Part shown: piece by piece, positions 12,801 through 25,600 of the stretch
Layout of the letters: each line of letters begins with the position of its first letter
How positions within the stretch are numbered: the stretch's first letter is position 1
Assembly: GCA_965153455.1 (NCBI GenBank)
Contig: OZ234493.1
Location: forward strand, 18,776,213 to 18,840,212
DNA: 64,000 nt
Source of the DNA: Sphagnum compactum
Taxonomy: Eukaryota > Bryophyta > Sphagnopsida > Sphagnales
Reading direction: 5' to 3'
Program-made: the position numbers and the translations under genes
The notes under the pieces: model-generated
Databases searched by the model: none
What the model saw: the letters and a program-made list of their open reading frames with translations, nothing else
Told to the model about the DNA's origin: nothing

Positions 12801-13512
12801 TTTTTTCATTGCTTGAATGACAGGTCCGAAGGATCAGCATTAACTATAGAAAAACATCCAAGCAAGTGGATGTGCATATGCTGAAAGCAACTCTGTGGGA
12901 AGGCCTTCAACACAAGCAAGAATGTGCAGTTGTTGTGAGTTGCTTTTAATTTTTATCTTTTCCAACAAAGGTGGTCTCTGTGATGCAGTTCAAGTTGGTT
13001 CTTTGAATTTAGAGTGATGATGGTATACTTGTGCTCTTTAAGAGAGTGTTTGACGAGAGTTAGACCCTGGAGAATGCTGGAGCAAAGGTGTTCCAGAGCA
13101 CCACTGATTATGGTTGTGACCTCTCTTGGGAGTACAGATATTGAGATGGTCATTGGTCGAACAGCATAACTCCAGAATCAGTTCTTGAATCACTAGTTGA
13201 GGTGACTTCTATACCTTCAAAATGAGTCACTAACCTGATGTTCTAGTCTCCCTGCTAATGTGTTTTGTGCAGGGAGAAGAGTTTAGCCAGGATGAAGGGG
13301 GAATTTCCTTTCAAGACTTGCTGGATTTCCTGCCTGAAGATTGTCCAGCTGCTGCCCAAGAAGACATCTCTGTGCATATATGTTTCCTATGTTTACTGCA
13401 CTTGGCAAATGAACATAACCTGTGTATTAAGGACTGCTCAACCATGGATGAACTCCGAATCTTTCAAGTTGACAAACATGCTGCACTGGCATCAGATGTG
13501 GGAGACGGATAA
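6811..13512 (+). CDS. CAP-H: Condensin complex subunit 2 (CAP-H, barren-type kleisin), 13 exons
   Basis: CAP-H is the kleisin of condensin I; it bridges the SMC2 and SMC4 heads and holds the HEAT-repeat subunits during mitotic and meiotic chromosome compaction. Exons by motif, phase and GT-AG sites: 6811-7062, 7723-7824, 8226-8346, 8800-8876, 9271-9334, 9713-9919, 10405-10745, 11252-11402, 11648-11901, 12326-12356, 12513-12670, 12824-12934, 13273-13512. They total 2109 nt, 702 residues, close to plant CAP-H length. Landmarks: an N-terminal R--RA motif and NCIKLAAEN in exon 1; NTWDLKLIDHLS in exon 2; TLEAGVKIYSTRVDSVH in exon 3; TLEESFANLNVKKFD in exon 5; VDPLFHQMSAQFDEGG in exon 6; AWAGPDHWKY in exon 8; MSKFEPP in exon 9; KTSKQVDVH in exon 12; CFLCLLHLANEH in exon 13. 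Exon 10 is only 31 nt. Exons 4-5 and the end of exon 6 are the least certain. A start upstream of 6811 was not needed. Confidence 0.9.
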
Positions 13513-14591
13513 TAGATCTCAGCCCTCTGCTTGATTGAACATTTCTTGATGTATTGTGTTTCTGTTGATATTGTACAGTTGCTAAGCTGATGATGCAGAA
13601 GTTCTTCCTCGCATGAAAAGATATTGTTAAATCAATGATATTGCAGTTTACTCTTTCTTGCTTGGAGATCATTAAAATCTTTTTCATTGTGAACTGGAGC
13701 AGTTGATGCAATATGGTTTTCTGGTATGATTGTACCAAGGTTGACATGGTTCAAAGTTCAAAGTTTCTGTAAATACCTTTCCATAGGGAAATTTGGCACA
13801 ATCAGATTTTCATCAAAGACTACTGAAAGCATTGAGGTGTGCCTGGAGATGCAAAACTCTGGTATGGAAATTCTAGAATTCAGGCCATGTCATTCTTTTT
13901 CAAAATAAATGTGAGATGTTATTCCTTTCAATCCTCTTTCAATGTGTTAAATTTAATGAATGTAAGAAATGCTTCTAAAGCTTTTAAAGGAACAGAAAAA
14001 GAATAATATCTCTTTGAATTTGAATAGAAATGGTCCTGTTGTGAAGAGAACCAGACCATATCCCAATAGCAAATAGATGGGATTTTCCATTAGTTTATTG
14101 GGGAAGAAATTGGTTATTAATTATCCAATTGTGCCTCAGGAAATATTTAGTACTATTGTTGAATTCTAAAAATATTGTTTTGTTTGTTACTGAATGGAAT
14201 GAAAAGAATAAAAAAATTATGATTTAAGAACCTATCATGATATCCAAGTTTGTGAGAAGGAATTCTTGTAGTAATGGCTTAAGGATGGTTTTCAAATAAA
14301 ACTCATATACTTCCTCCCCTCCTCTTCAAAACCCTGGCATGATTCATGATTTGAAACAAAAAAACAGGAGAAATTAATTTAGATCGTGCTAAAATTTTCA
14401 ATAATGGGAAAAAGATTGTAAATACTTTGTGTAGTTGTATTTCATCCAATAATAAGGAGACCAGAAATAAGAAGGAAGCCAAAAAAGGAAAGAAAAACTA
14501 TTTATTTTTGACAGCCCAGGGTTTTCAAACTAATTTGCCTATTGGAAAATATGACAAAGCAGCCTTCTTTTTGGAATATCATGTAGCTGGG
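13513..14591. other. Gene-free stretch after CAP-H
   Basis: This covers the CAP-H 3' UTR and intergenic DNA. It is AT-rich, with no further coding signal, and runs up to the hAT MITE target site at 14592. Confidence 0.5.
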
Positions 14592-14599
14592 GTTCATGC

Positions 14600-14955
14600 C
14601 AGTGTTGGGTGGTTTTTAGAAAGAGGAACAGACACCAGACCCTGACGGTTATTGGGGATGTTCTTAAGCATTCATAATCATAGTTTCTTAAAAGTTAAAG
14701 AACCAGTTCTGATGTATAGCCATACTTCTCAATTTTCTTTTAAGAAAGCAAAAGAACCACCTATAGAACCACCAGTTCTTTAGTGGCGATTTCATGAGAA
14801 CTGCCAGTTCTTTGAGGGTTGTGAAATAACCAGAACCAGCAATTCTTTGATTCTGACATTTTTTCAAAATACCAACCAGAGGTGTCTGATTCTTAAATAT
14901 AGGTGAAGACAGAACAGGTGTTTTTTTAATAAATTCAAAAATCTGCATAACACTG
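14600..14955. mobile_element. hAT-type MITE copy 2
   Basis: The element starts CAGTGTTGGGTGG and ends ATAACACTG, a short inverted repeat. It is flanked by an 8-bp duplication with one mismatch: GTTCATGC (14592-14599) and GTTTATGC (14956-14963). The interior is non-coding and contains several AGAACCAGTTCT-like palindromic blocks, plus the family phrase CAATTCTTTGATTCTGA shared with the copies near 20.3 and 59.9 kb. It lies in the intergenic space between the convergent CAP-H and HOP2 genes. Confidence 0.85.
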
Positions 14956-14963
14956 GTTTATGC

Positions 14964-15691
14964 CTACATTTATAGTGAAATTCACAATACCATGTATTTC
15001 ATTTTCACTGTGGTACTTCAACTGGATATGGCATCCCGTGAGAGACAATGCCAGGGTTCTCTGTTGCATCTATTAAGATATAGAGACTGAACCGTTGTGA
15101 ATGTCAACACTGGGCTCTTTGGTTCAAGGAACAGACAGTCCAACCGAGTGAAGAAAGCAACCTATGATCATATCAGTTGAGCGAAAAACAAATCTTGGCC
15201 AAAGGTATTCACCTTATCACCCAAAAATGGATGTAAGAGTCAAATGCCAGTTTGCATGCCCATGAGGAGAGCAAAAGAGAAACACTGGCAGCTTCTTGCA
15301 CTGCACCCTTTCCATTGCCACACTATTGCTTTCACTATGTTGTTACAAAAGTATTCAAAATGCTGATTACTCCAAAGGAATGGCTTTTCACACTTCCTTG
15401 GAGAATGCTATATCTGTTTTGCCAGTTGGGTGTTTGTTGTTCAAACTGGAAGATATAGAAGAGAGTATTGCATTAGTGAGAGGTCTTCACTCTTACTCTA
15501 ATCCAGGTATCATGTTGGGTTGCTGCTGTAGCACAGACAATGACAACAAAGAACAGTCCTTGTGGCTCTTCACTTCCATATGTCAGTGCCTCTTCTCTTC
15601 CTTATGTGCCTGCCATCAATTTGGAGAACTCCAATCAATCTGTATACAACCTAAGCTGTGTTTTCTGTATGAGTTGGTATCCAAGCATCCT
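14964..15691. other. Gene-free stretch 3' of HOP2
   Basis: Only the expected 3' flank of HOP2 and intergenic DNA. The long plus-strand frame that crosses 15296-15868 lies opposite the last HOP2 exons and has no family motif of its own. Confidence 0.5.
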
Positions 15692-17868
15692 TTACTTGCT
15701 TGTTGGGTAGCCCTTCTTGAGCTTCTTGATGCCCAAATTGCTGTAGTCAGCAATGTTGATGCCCACATCCTCATCGAATTCAATGCTGAGCTCCTCCTGC
15801 ATCACTCTTCTTTTGGGTTAATTGAACAAGTCTGCAATGTCATACAAGGCTGGCACTTTGCATATTAGTTCCAAGACAAAAGCAAACCTTGAGTTGTTTT
15901 GAGTCCTCTGTCATAGCCTCAGTTATTGTCGCCCACAAATCTCTGAACATATTCTTTCTCTTCCTCCACATCCCCAACTTGAGATTATAAGCCTCTTCCA
16001 CTTGCTTCCGCTCCTCAGGAGCCACAAGTACTGTTCCTTGGCGCAATACACTCAACTTGGTCTCCATCTCACTGATCTGCACCCCTAAGTAGACCTCTTC
16101 TGTAAGTATCTGAGCCCCGGTACTGGAATAGATAGAGAGACATGGTCACTGGACATGGTCCAGCTTCGACTGCTCAATTTTATGACAGCACCTTTCACAA
16201 GATCAAAGTAACTTATATATAGCTATATTTCTACTTTTATGAAAGGAGAGGATAGGAGATGGCAGTAGTTGCACATCTCATGAGAACTAGAACCCCTCAT
16301 ATGGTTTCTATTGCCAGTGCCAACTAATCTTCTGCATTAGAGCAACATCTCAACAGTAGAGGGCATGATCTGATGATAGCCATGCATTGGAGCCATCCAT
16401 TCTTCACATGGTGTGCAAGGCATTAGGAAGGTTGAAATGAGGCACTCCCTGCATGAGGTTCTGGTGCAACTACTGGGATTCCGTCAGCATGGATGTGGGT
16501 AAGCCTGAGTTCCTTTGAACATGGAGTGAGGGAGAACTGTACCTCCACATTCAGTTTCTTTGCCTTTCCTCTGATTTGATCTAGTGTCAGACTTGTTTCT
16601 GTGGAACGAACTTCTGCAAAATTGTGAAACAGACAGAGACAACAGTAAGACTTGCACATATACATTGCACCCCAATACTCCAAAAATATGTGCTCTGGAT
16701 TTCTCCTGTGTCCCGTGGGTTTTATCCTGAAAGCATCACATCAGAACACAGGTCCTACATTCATAAATTGTCGAGGCAACTGTAGACGAACCTGCCTCAA
16801 GAGTGGTGACACAAGCTCGAAGAGCAGAGACATGAGCCTGCAGGCCATCATTCTGCTTCTTCATCTCATCTAGCTCATCAAGGTTGGGGATCTCAAACTG
16901 TGCCTGATTGGCAAGGTACACTTTCTGCTTTCCATACTCTTTGAAAGAGATCTTGGCATCAGCTGCTAAAGTGTCCAGCACCTTCTGCACCAATGCCTTT
17001 TTGATGCCATGCTTTTGCAGTGAATCTGACACACTTTGAGCATTCAAAGGCCTGTTTTGCTGTTGTCACACAAACCCCAAAACCCGCAAGCTCACAAACA
17101 TAGCAAATGTCTGCCAACAAACCCCTAACACACTCTAAATCTTCCACAAACTACCTCCACACTGCCGACATCTGACTGCAAAGGCTATGACAGCTATCTT
17201 CAAAGGCATTGGAAAATATCTAGATACTGGAAGCAAGTGTTTGCAGTCAGTTATGCTATCGCTGGTGCTTTCACGCCTAATCATGACACAGGAATGCTTA
17301 CAATGGTGATACTCCTCAGCTGTCTACATGCATAGTTAAGAAAGAAGCGGTGGACATGGGACAGCCATGCTCTGCAAAGCTGCATTGTCATGTGAATTAC
17401 TGCAAACCACTTCTTATGAATTGCATCTACCCACACTGCAATTCATTTGTTGTTGGAGCTTCAAAGGAACACTGCCATAAGAATTATATTCTGGTTGCAT
17501 TCCTGAACAGGGAAGAGAAAGAAAGGGTTGCTGCAAAGCAGCTGAGAATTGAGAGCTAGAAGGTGATAGCCCATAAGGTACCTCATTGACATATTGCAAC
17601 ACAATTCCTGCAAACAAGATACAGAAAAAGCAAAACAAGGATTCAGCAGTTTGTGTCCCCCTATGAAAACTCCACAAGCAAGAAGTACACATTAGAGAAA
17701 CCCTAGAAGACTATCACGCCCATTGCTAGCAGTTCGGAATGTGATGAATTTTTGACAAGAAATGCACACTCCGACTGGTTGCAAGACTCCATCAGGATTG
17801 ATAGAAAGAGGAAGGAGCAAGCCGAGTGCATAGTGCATACCTTCAACGCTGTCCTGCTTAGGCGCCAT
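15692..17868 (-). CDS. HOP2: Homologous-pairing protein 2 (HOP2), 6 exons
   Basis: HOP2 forms a heterodimer with MND1 that stimulates DMC1/RAD51 strand invasion in meiosis. Exons on the minus strand: 17841-17868 (start MAPKQDSVE), 17582-17607, 16792-17059, 16543-16613, 15888-16076 and 15692-15796 (stop). They sum to 687 nt, 228 residues, close to the 226 aa of Arabidopsis HOP2. Exons 1-3 give the N-terminal winged-helix DNA-binding domain (VNEQNRPLNAQS, ALVQKVLDTLA, ISFKEYGKQKVY). The middle is coiled coil. Exon 4 encodes ETSLTLDQI and exon 5 GTVLVAPEERKQ and WRKRKNMFRDLW, both diagnostic. The last exon has EELSIEFDEDVG. The second exon is 26 nt and the first coding exon 28 nt, so gene finders could easily miss them. 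The first exon is set by the MAPK start common to plant HOP2 and its phase-1 donor. Confidence 0.92.
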
Positions 17869-20080
17869 GCGTGATAACACCCCAAAAGCTCCAAATCCTA
17901 CTAAGCTCTCTTCTAATCCATGAGCACCTCGAAGCTTTGTCCGATTCTCGAGCTGCAGCACAACACCCAAATCCACTAGAAAGCCCGCGCACAAAAAAAT
18001 TCTTCTGGGTAGAAGCTCCAACCTTCTCTTCTGTCTACTCTCAACTGGGTCTTGTTGGTTGCCCTAATCAGGAAGTGGACAGGAGAGCAGTCACGGAAAT
18101 CAATGACCATTTCAAGAGAGCGACAAAAGCAAGACTCATTCGTCAAGGATTGCCGCCCATTTTGAGCTTGTCTAGGATTCAATTCTTTGGGTCGGTTGGG
18201 ATCCTGCACAAACGAAGTTCGAGAGGCAAGCAACCAAGCTTCTTCTCTTCTCCAACCAAAAAATTTCTTCCTGGCTGGTGTGTGGGATTTGTCTTGTCAG
18301 GGAAATGCACCATGTGATCCTGACTGAGCAGCTCAAAGATGAAGGCTGAGGAGGATTTTCCAATGAAGAACTTCAAAGTCTACATTGAGGTTTTACAAGC
18401 TTTGTTGCTTGGTTTTCTGTATCCAGATCGTGTCAGGCATTTTACTGCTGAAATCTGGTGGTCTGATTTCCTTTGTTGCTGTGTGCCAAAATGTTCAATT
18501 GTAGATGATGACGCCATTGCACCTCGTAAATTGTGTCTACCTTGTCTTCTTGCCAAGCTTCAGTTCTCTCTTGGCATGATGGATCTGGACAAAAAGGGGA
18601 CAGCTGAAAGAGCCATCTCCAAAGTGAGAAGTCATGCACAGGTTACAACCATAGACACCCTGATTGTGTAGTCAATGAAGCAAAATCCCCACATTCTCAT
18701 CACCTGCACATATGCTGAGGCATTGTGTTTATTGCAAATTTATATGCAGATAATTTGCACATCTCAAGCCATCGCACTATGTCATCTGGAATTCAACATT
18801 TGAGGACTATGGTGGACTGGTGATGAACAATACCAAGAAATTTTTCTCTCTTCTGACAATGTCAATGGGTGAGAGAACTCATACATAATTGTGCTGATAA
18901 CATTGCATTGAAACTGTGGCCTCTTTCTTTGTCTGTGTGAGAAGGGTTGCCTGTTAACTGGAGTGTGCAGCTAACAGACCAAGCTGAAAGGAAAGATGAA
19001 GGCAGGGCTGAGTGGCAATTGCAGGCAGAAGAGTGGCCTTATGACAAGCACTAGGACAGACACAAAAGCATATTCTATACTAGAAAATAATGTTCTGTGT
19101 TGTCACTCCATTACAATTGTTTCTGTTTGCAGGACACTCATAATTATTCCATTTGTTTATGTGTTAGCAACGGTACTGATCAACCCTATTGATGATTGGA
19201 TTGCAGTATGCCTTTACATGCTGTTAGAAGTTCTGAGGGCATTGGCGAAGCATTCTTCAATATCAGTTGGTTGATTCTCTATCAATGGTGAGACCCGGAT
19301 GAGGGGAGTTGTCAACCCACAGAAATTGTCAACTTGAACACTCATAAACCTAGTCTGGGTATGTGCACTCAAACCCAATGAATGTTTCTCCATGTAGATG
19401 CAAATACTGAAAGTCTGCAATGCTAATTAAGGTTCATGTCTCTTTTGAATTGAGTACTTGAGTCCTTTTGATATGGTAACTCCACTGTTGACTTTTTCCT
19501 GCCTTTAAGATGCAATTGTGGTGCTTCCTTATCAAACCAAAACAAAATGACCCATGACACAATTAGGCAAGTGAAAGTAACTTCTATCTATCAAATCAGA
19601 TCTCTAATCACACAGTTATCATGAGAGAGCAAGTTCAGTTCTCACCAGGCTGCTGGGAGAGGTACGTACTCAGGCATGTGGGAACTAGGGTCTACTGGGC
19701 TCACCCAAGAGTCTTTTCAAGTGTCAATTGTGTTAACCCAACACATGGCATTACCATCCATTTGCATTTGCAAAGCCGCAAGTATCTGAAAATGATCCAT
19801 GTTGCTGCTGCATGTTGTTCATCCTTTTTTGTTTATCCATATTTGACTTATGCAACTTTTTGTTTTTTAATGATTCCATTGCTTTTTTCTTTCTTTTTCC
19901 TCCTCTGTGTTTGCAAGGATTCTGTACAACTTTTGAGTTGCTGCCTGATGCTAGAGTGTGCACAAAGGCCAGAGTGAACCAGCAGCACCCACCAGCACAC
20001 GATGCAGGATGGATGACCCATGGACAGGAAACACTCTTTTGTGGTATTCCTGCTCCATAGCTAACCACCTAGCCATGTAA
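17869..20080. other. HOP2 promoter side and gene-free stretch
   Basis: The first 400 bp or so hold the HOP2 5' UTR and promoter region; no clear TATA box stands out. Open frames at 17871-18317 and 18339-18671 (+) are not similar to any family I recognise and have no supporting splice structure. A second gene here cannot be excluded but is not supported. Confidence 0.35.
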
Positions 20081-20088
20081 CTACTTGC

Positions 20089-20425
20089 CAGTGTTGTGCA
20101 GGTATTGGAAATGGTGCCCAACCCCAACTGGTTATCTGGGTGATTCTTTAATCTCATGACCACTGTTTGGAGAAACTCAGAGAACTGGTTCTGGTATATA
20201 ACCACCATTCTCAAAAAAATAATAATAATGAAAGATTTGCCAAGAAACCTGCGGTTCTTTGCTGGTTCTTTAATGAAAGTTGGTGGTTTTCTAAGTTTGT
20301 GAAAGAAATGGAACCATTGATTCTTTGATTCTGATTCATTTGAACTGGTGGTTTGTTGATTCTTGAATTCCAGAAAACCAGAACCAAGGGGCTATTGACG
20401 AAAATCAAATGCTTGCACAACATTG
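20089..20425. mobile_element. hAT-type MITE copy 3
   Basis: The left end CAGTGTTGTGCAGG matches the inverted right end CAATGTTGTGCAAGC. The flanking 8-mers (CTACTTGC and GTACAAAC) agree at only four positions, so the target duplication has decayed or the ends have moved. The interior shares GGTTCTTT and ATTGATTCTTTGATTCTGA phrases with the other copies and encodes nothing. Confidence 0.7.
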
Positions 20426-22319
20426 GTACAAACCATCCACATGTATCTGCTAACCTAGTTAGCCACCAATGCGTTACCCGCTTTCCTACATGCATAGTAA
20501 CCACTTATATCAAGGCTTGTCTCCATGTATGATCCACCAAGGTATGTACTTTTTGCCTTTATCTTACTATCATGTTTGCATAGGAAAAATCTTGCCCACT
20601 TTTTATGGTGGACATTTGAATCTTGGAGTATTCAGAAGTCATCAATCCTCATAGTAAATTTTGTGTTTTGCATGCCAGTGTTTTTTCTATGAATTTTTTA
20701 TGCAGCCTAAATGGCCATCATCCATGGGAAGATGTAGAAAAAGTGGCAATCCTTCCTAAGAAAATTTTAGCCAATCTGTCTATAAATCAGATATGGAGCA
20801 CAAATTTTTAATCCTCTTATCTCTATTTCTAGCTACTTATTGAAAGCAAATATAAGCTATCTGGTGATTATATTACTTCCGTTGATTGAAAACACCCAAA
20901 ATAATTTCATTTTTGAATCTTTCATTTAAAATTTTGCATCAGTAAAATTTTGGTAAAAATGTACTTAAAAAATTATTGCTACGAGATGCCAAGAGGGATG
21001 GAATGGGATGGTAAAAACATTTATTGCCTAGGGACATCCCTCCTAACAACCTTGATTGTAACCACATGCATTGAAATAATGGAATACATATAAAGTTAAA
21101 AGTTAGAGGTACAACTTTGAACTTAGAGGGTAAACCAGTTGGTGATTGAACACTTGAGTGCTCAGGGCAAGTCGGATCCAAGGTGAGGGCTCCATTGTTT
21201 TTAGAGTCCAAACAAACTTGAACCCCTCTTATTGGTGCATTAAAAATTGTAGAAAAAAAAATAAAAATCGAGAAAGTTATGGCCCCACAAAGTAGAGGGG
21301 GTCAGTAACTCAAAAAAACAAAGCATCAAACGTTATAGAGATTGGTTTTCGAACATCCAAAAGTTTCCTTGTATGTTGCTTTGTTGTTATTAGAGTTCAA
21401 AGATGATTTCAGGTGATGTTCTTATAACATTTTAAATTGTTGAAAATAAATAAAAAATTTATAACATTTGAAAATAGGAGGGGTCCACAAAGAATTTTTT
21501 TTGAAAAAAACACATTTTGTAAGTTGAAAAGCTTTTTTTTTTTCTTATTATTTTTTAATTATTCCTTTTCCTTTGCACTTCAAAGATGATTTCTAAACTT
21601 GGAGGTAATGCTCCTATGATGATTTAAATCACTCAAAATGAAGCACATACGATGAAAATATAAATAAGTGTTCAGTCATAGGTAGGTGATTGATGATGAG
21701 TCGGTTTACCTTAATTGCTAATTTGTGACAAATTTTTTCAACAACTGTCTAGTTCCCATCTATGTTGTACATGTAGGATTGGATTTCACTCGTCCATGCA
21801 ACAAGAAGATGCATTTTCATCAATTTGGTTATACCATGTTCTTAACATATTCCATAAATATTTGTCAATTTGATAGTGGGCCAATCGTCCCACATTTCAT
21901 GATAACTTCTCAAGGTTGCCACATTAACCGTATGTGACCCTAGTGTAGCTTAAAAGTTCAATTTTTGTTTTGTACCTTAAAAAATTAGTACACTAATGAC
22001 CACCTTCAATTTCAACCCTTGGGGCCACCAGCCAAGTGGAAAGCAATTGTTCTAGTACCTTGGTAGCTTTGACATGAATTATATTATTTTTCAAAAATGT
22101 TGAAATTTTCATAACTTTTTTTGGGAAGAACATAATTTTGTGAAGGAGATTAAAGAATCTTCAATAAAGTTCCATTTTCAACATGTAATTTTCATAATTA
22201 ATCAAATTTTCAATAGACGTGTTGAAATTGCCCTTGTACTATGGTATGAAGATTCACAACTCAAGGTGTTTTGATTTTGGAATTCTTTTCGAAAACCCTG
22301 GACTGATTAGAGGTTATAA
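20426..22319. other. Gene-free AT-rich stretch
   Basis: No coding region was recognised. Near 22208-22250 a phrase reading CCCTTGTACTATGGTA with similar flanks is shared with 50950-50992, so at least part of the DNA is a dispersed repeat. Confidence 0.4.
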
Positions 22320-22327
22320 GTTATAAC

Positions 22328-22605
22328 CAGTGTTGGTGAGTTATTGCTATTTTTGCAATAGCAATTTGGGTAGGTTATCACAAAAATTTCAAAATTTGCA
22401 TCTATTGGTTATCAATTCATTGGCAAAGTAATGCCCATGATTATCAATTTACATAGTTATTTTATTGATAATGATTGTTGGTTGTTTGTAGAGTTGGTTT
22501 TCAAGTATCCACTTTAAATATTGTTGGTTAATAATTGGCTGGTAAGTTATTAATAACCTGGTTGATAACTGGGGTTTTTTCTTTTTCAATAACCGGCCAA
22601 TACTG
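22328..22605. mobile_element. hAT-type MITE copy 4
   Basis: It starts CAGTGTTGGTGAG and ends CCGGCCAATACTG, inverted repeats of about 13 bp with mismatches. An 8-bp target duplication with one mismatch flanks it: GTTATAAC (22320-22327) and GTTATAAT (22606-22613). The interior is AT-rich, with repeated GGTTAT / ATAACC blocks in place of the GGTTCT blocks of the other copies, so it is a diverged subfamily. Confidence 0.75.
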
Positions 22606-22613
22606 GTTATAAT

Positions 22614-25600
22614 TTTAAAAAGTCATGGAACAATGGTCAAAAGTTAAAACCAACACAAGAAGAACAACTCAAGAATTTTTTTTTGGGATACCCAACCAAA
22701 AACAAGGTTGAAAAAAAGATTACTCAAGATAATTGGGCACCAAAAACTCCTTTAAATGTTGCATGATTAATAAGAGGGGCTTCAATGAGTTGCAAATTAC
22801 GAAGTTGACTGGGGTCATTAAATGAAATGTTAAATTAACCAAGTGCGGTGAATGAATTACAATTTGAAATGTCAAAATTGTGACCTAATTCTTATACAAT
22901 GGAACATTGGCAAATCAAAAAGCCTCCCACCCAAATCTAGGAAGAATTTTTTAATGGTTAATTTTTAAATTGAACTTTTGAGCAAGGTCTATTGTCCTTT
23001 CACACTTAAGACAACACTTGTGGTGTTTGTATGGTTTGTTGTCAATTGTTCCTTTGTTACATAAAAAAACTTGGTTCCTTGTTTTAATACCAAAAAATCT
23101 AAGTTTTGGAGAGATTCCTCAAAAATTGTGAAGAAATTCTTTGTGAGGTTCCTCACAAATTGGGATGTGGAAACTCAATGTTTTCCAACTGAGAGGAAAA
23201 CATTGTAACAATATGCAAGATATCAGTCTTGTTGTGAACAATGTGAGTTAAAAATAGTGTTAAATGTTTTTATGTGGATGAAAGCAGAAAATGTTAATTC
23301 AGCTTTGTGGTAGATGCCAAAGGCATGGTGTTTCAAAGATGCTGAAAAGTTCATTTTTTTGCTTTTCTTTTTGGCTTGGTTTGTTGTTTTACAGGCTATT
23401 GTGGAATGTTTTGGTGTGCCGGTTTTAGTGATAGAGTGCAATCCTGACTACTAAATGGATACTTTTTATGAGCAGTGTGAATCACGGCTCTAGGAGAGGA
23501 TTGGTGCGAAGATTTCAGGGGAGCGAAGGAAGGTGGAGAAGAAGAAGTTATATGAAGTTGGCTGAGGGGGAGGAAGGTAGACTTTTGGCGAGGGGAAGAA
23601 GCTAAATTTCTCGTTTTTTGGCTAGTTAGGACATGTGGAGTTGTTTTGGAATTTGATAGAAATCAATTGGGGGCAGAAGTTGATCTAGACTTCTTCATCT
23701 CATGAACCTAACATTTGATCTTCCGCTGTGCCAAGAGCATCAGGAAGAGATTAGGTTGTCTAACATTTACATTTTAAGGACCAAAACAAGGGAAATGATG
23801 AATGAATCTAGGATTTCAGGAGCGGTTGTTGTGGCATTGTCATCTTTGACAGTTTGAGGCTATTAATGTGAATGTGCAATGTGGTCATTCTGAGAAGAGA
23901 GTACCTACTAGATAGTGGGAGCTCCAGGGATTTTGGGAACAAGGGGATACTGTGAAATGTATAAGATCGCACTCACCTATTATGTTCTTAGTCTCTGTCC
24001 AGCTTTTGAGAGAAACCATGTAATAATGTTGGGGTCACATTTGTGAGATTTCAATTGTTGAAATATGAGCTGTCACATTCATCAAACAACCAATTGGCTC
24101 CTTGAGAGGAAATCAAGAGAGGTCTCATCCCTTGAGGTCCATAGAACTAGAATAACAACATTTGATGTTTGTAAGGATCTAGATGTAGAAATAACACTTG
24201 TAATAACTTTTTTTCTATTACTGGAAACTTTTGCAAATCTTTTTGAGCTTATATACCCAATGTCAGGGATTTCCACACCAGAAATCATTATCCCCTTCTT
24301 TTTTGGTGACAAATGCTTTGTTATCTCTTGTAACTTTAGGCACAAAAACATGGTAACAATATACACAGTATCAATCTCCTTGCTAATAACAATGCTTACT
24401 TTACTCTCATAGGTGGTGACGAAAAATGAGCAACTATTTTAAGTTTGGAATGTGGCCTTGATGTTTGGAACCCTCCTAACCCTTGGGGCACTCAATCCAC
24501 CTTGATAAAAAAAAAGTGCCATTTAAAAGTCTCAAAAGTGGTCTGAAGTCTTAATGTCTTCAACCATCCTAATCAACACTTGTTAAGAATGAATATTTGC
24601 CACTTGGCTACAAAGAAATCCATTGCTACTCATACAAAGGGATTTTTGTGAAAGAAAAGCATGAAAGTCACCATTTTTGGAGGAAACAATTTCTGGAATG
24701 GCCACAATTGATTCAGACAAGATACAATGGATCACTCAATTTTTCAAAATTTTCTTCGTGATATAACTAGGGAGCTCTTATCCAATGGCATGCTGCCACA
24801 TTAGAGAGATTCTCCTTTACAATCAGTTATGGGATGAGCTCGCTTGTTCACATTATATGAATGTCATATTGGATCCATTACTGCATGTGGCTGCATTTGA
24901 GTGGATGAAAGTGACAATATATCTCATCATATATTGGGCACGGATCTCATTTGGCAGAGTCACCAGTCACGACTAGCAAAGCCAATGAAGATTTTCATAC
25001 TAAAACTAGCCATTTAAGGATATATAGGCTTTGAAATGTTTGGAATCCATGTAAGGGTAATGCTATATGGGCTTCAAAAATTTACCAATCTTGGTGAAGT
25101 TTAAGGCAAAATATTAACATTTGACCCATAATTGTATAGAAGCAATCCAAGTTTCGATTCGTAATCAGATGGCACCTTATGCAACAGGATTTTACTTCCT
25201 CTCATACTTAAGGTAAAGTGCTGCCTCTAATATCTTTCTGTCATTAAAGGAAATCTGGTTGGGTCTTCACACTAGGTGCAACCACGGGTGAGAGCGTCCC
25301 AAGATGCAACGCCATGCTCAGGTCCACTTTGCAACCAAGGAAATTTGGCCTTTTGGCACCTTGGACGGAATGTTGTGACCCACATAAGGTACTTTGCAGA
25401 CTGGTCAATGTTAGAGTATACACAAGAGAATTTCTTTGTGCCTAAATCTTTCTGCAGCCTCCGAATATAGTCATTCTGGTTACTAGGTAGAAGAGTATCA
25501 CATTGGGTCATGAGCTACTTGTTAGGATGAAAACAGTACACAGGAAACAAAGAGGGGATCAAACTAGTTTTCTTGGCTAAATTGGTGGTCACAGGAGTTT

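Noticed and set aside
15296-15868. A 190-codon plus-strand frame
   Set aside because: It overlaps the last two HOP2 exons on the opposite strand and shows no family motif or splice context.
17871-18671. Two plus-strand frames upstream of HOP2 that could be a divergent gene
   Set aside because: No recognisable domain, no splice partners, and the first overlaps the HOP2 5' region.
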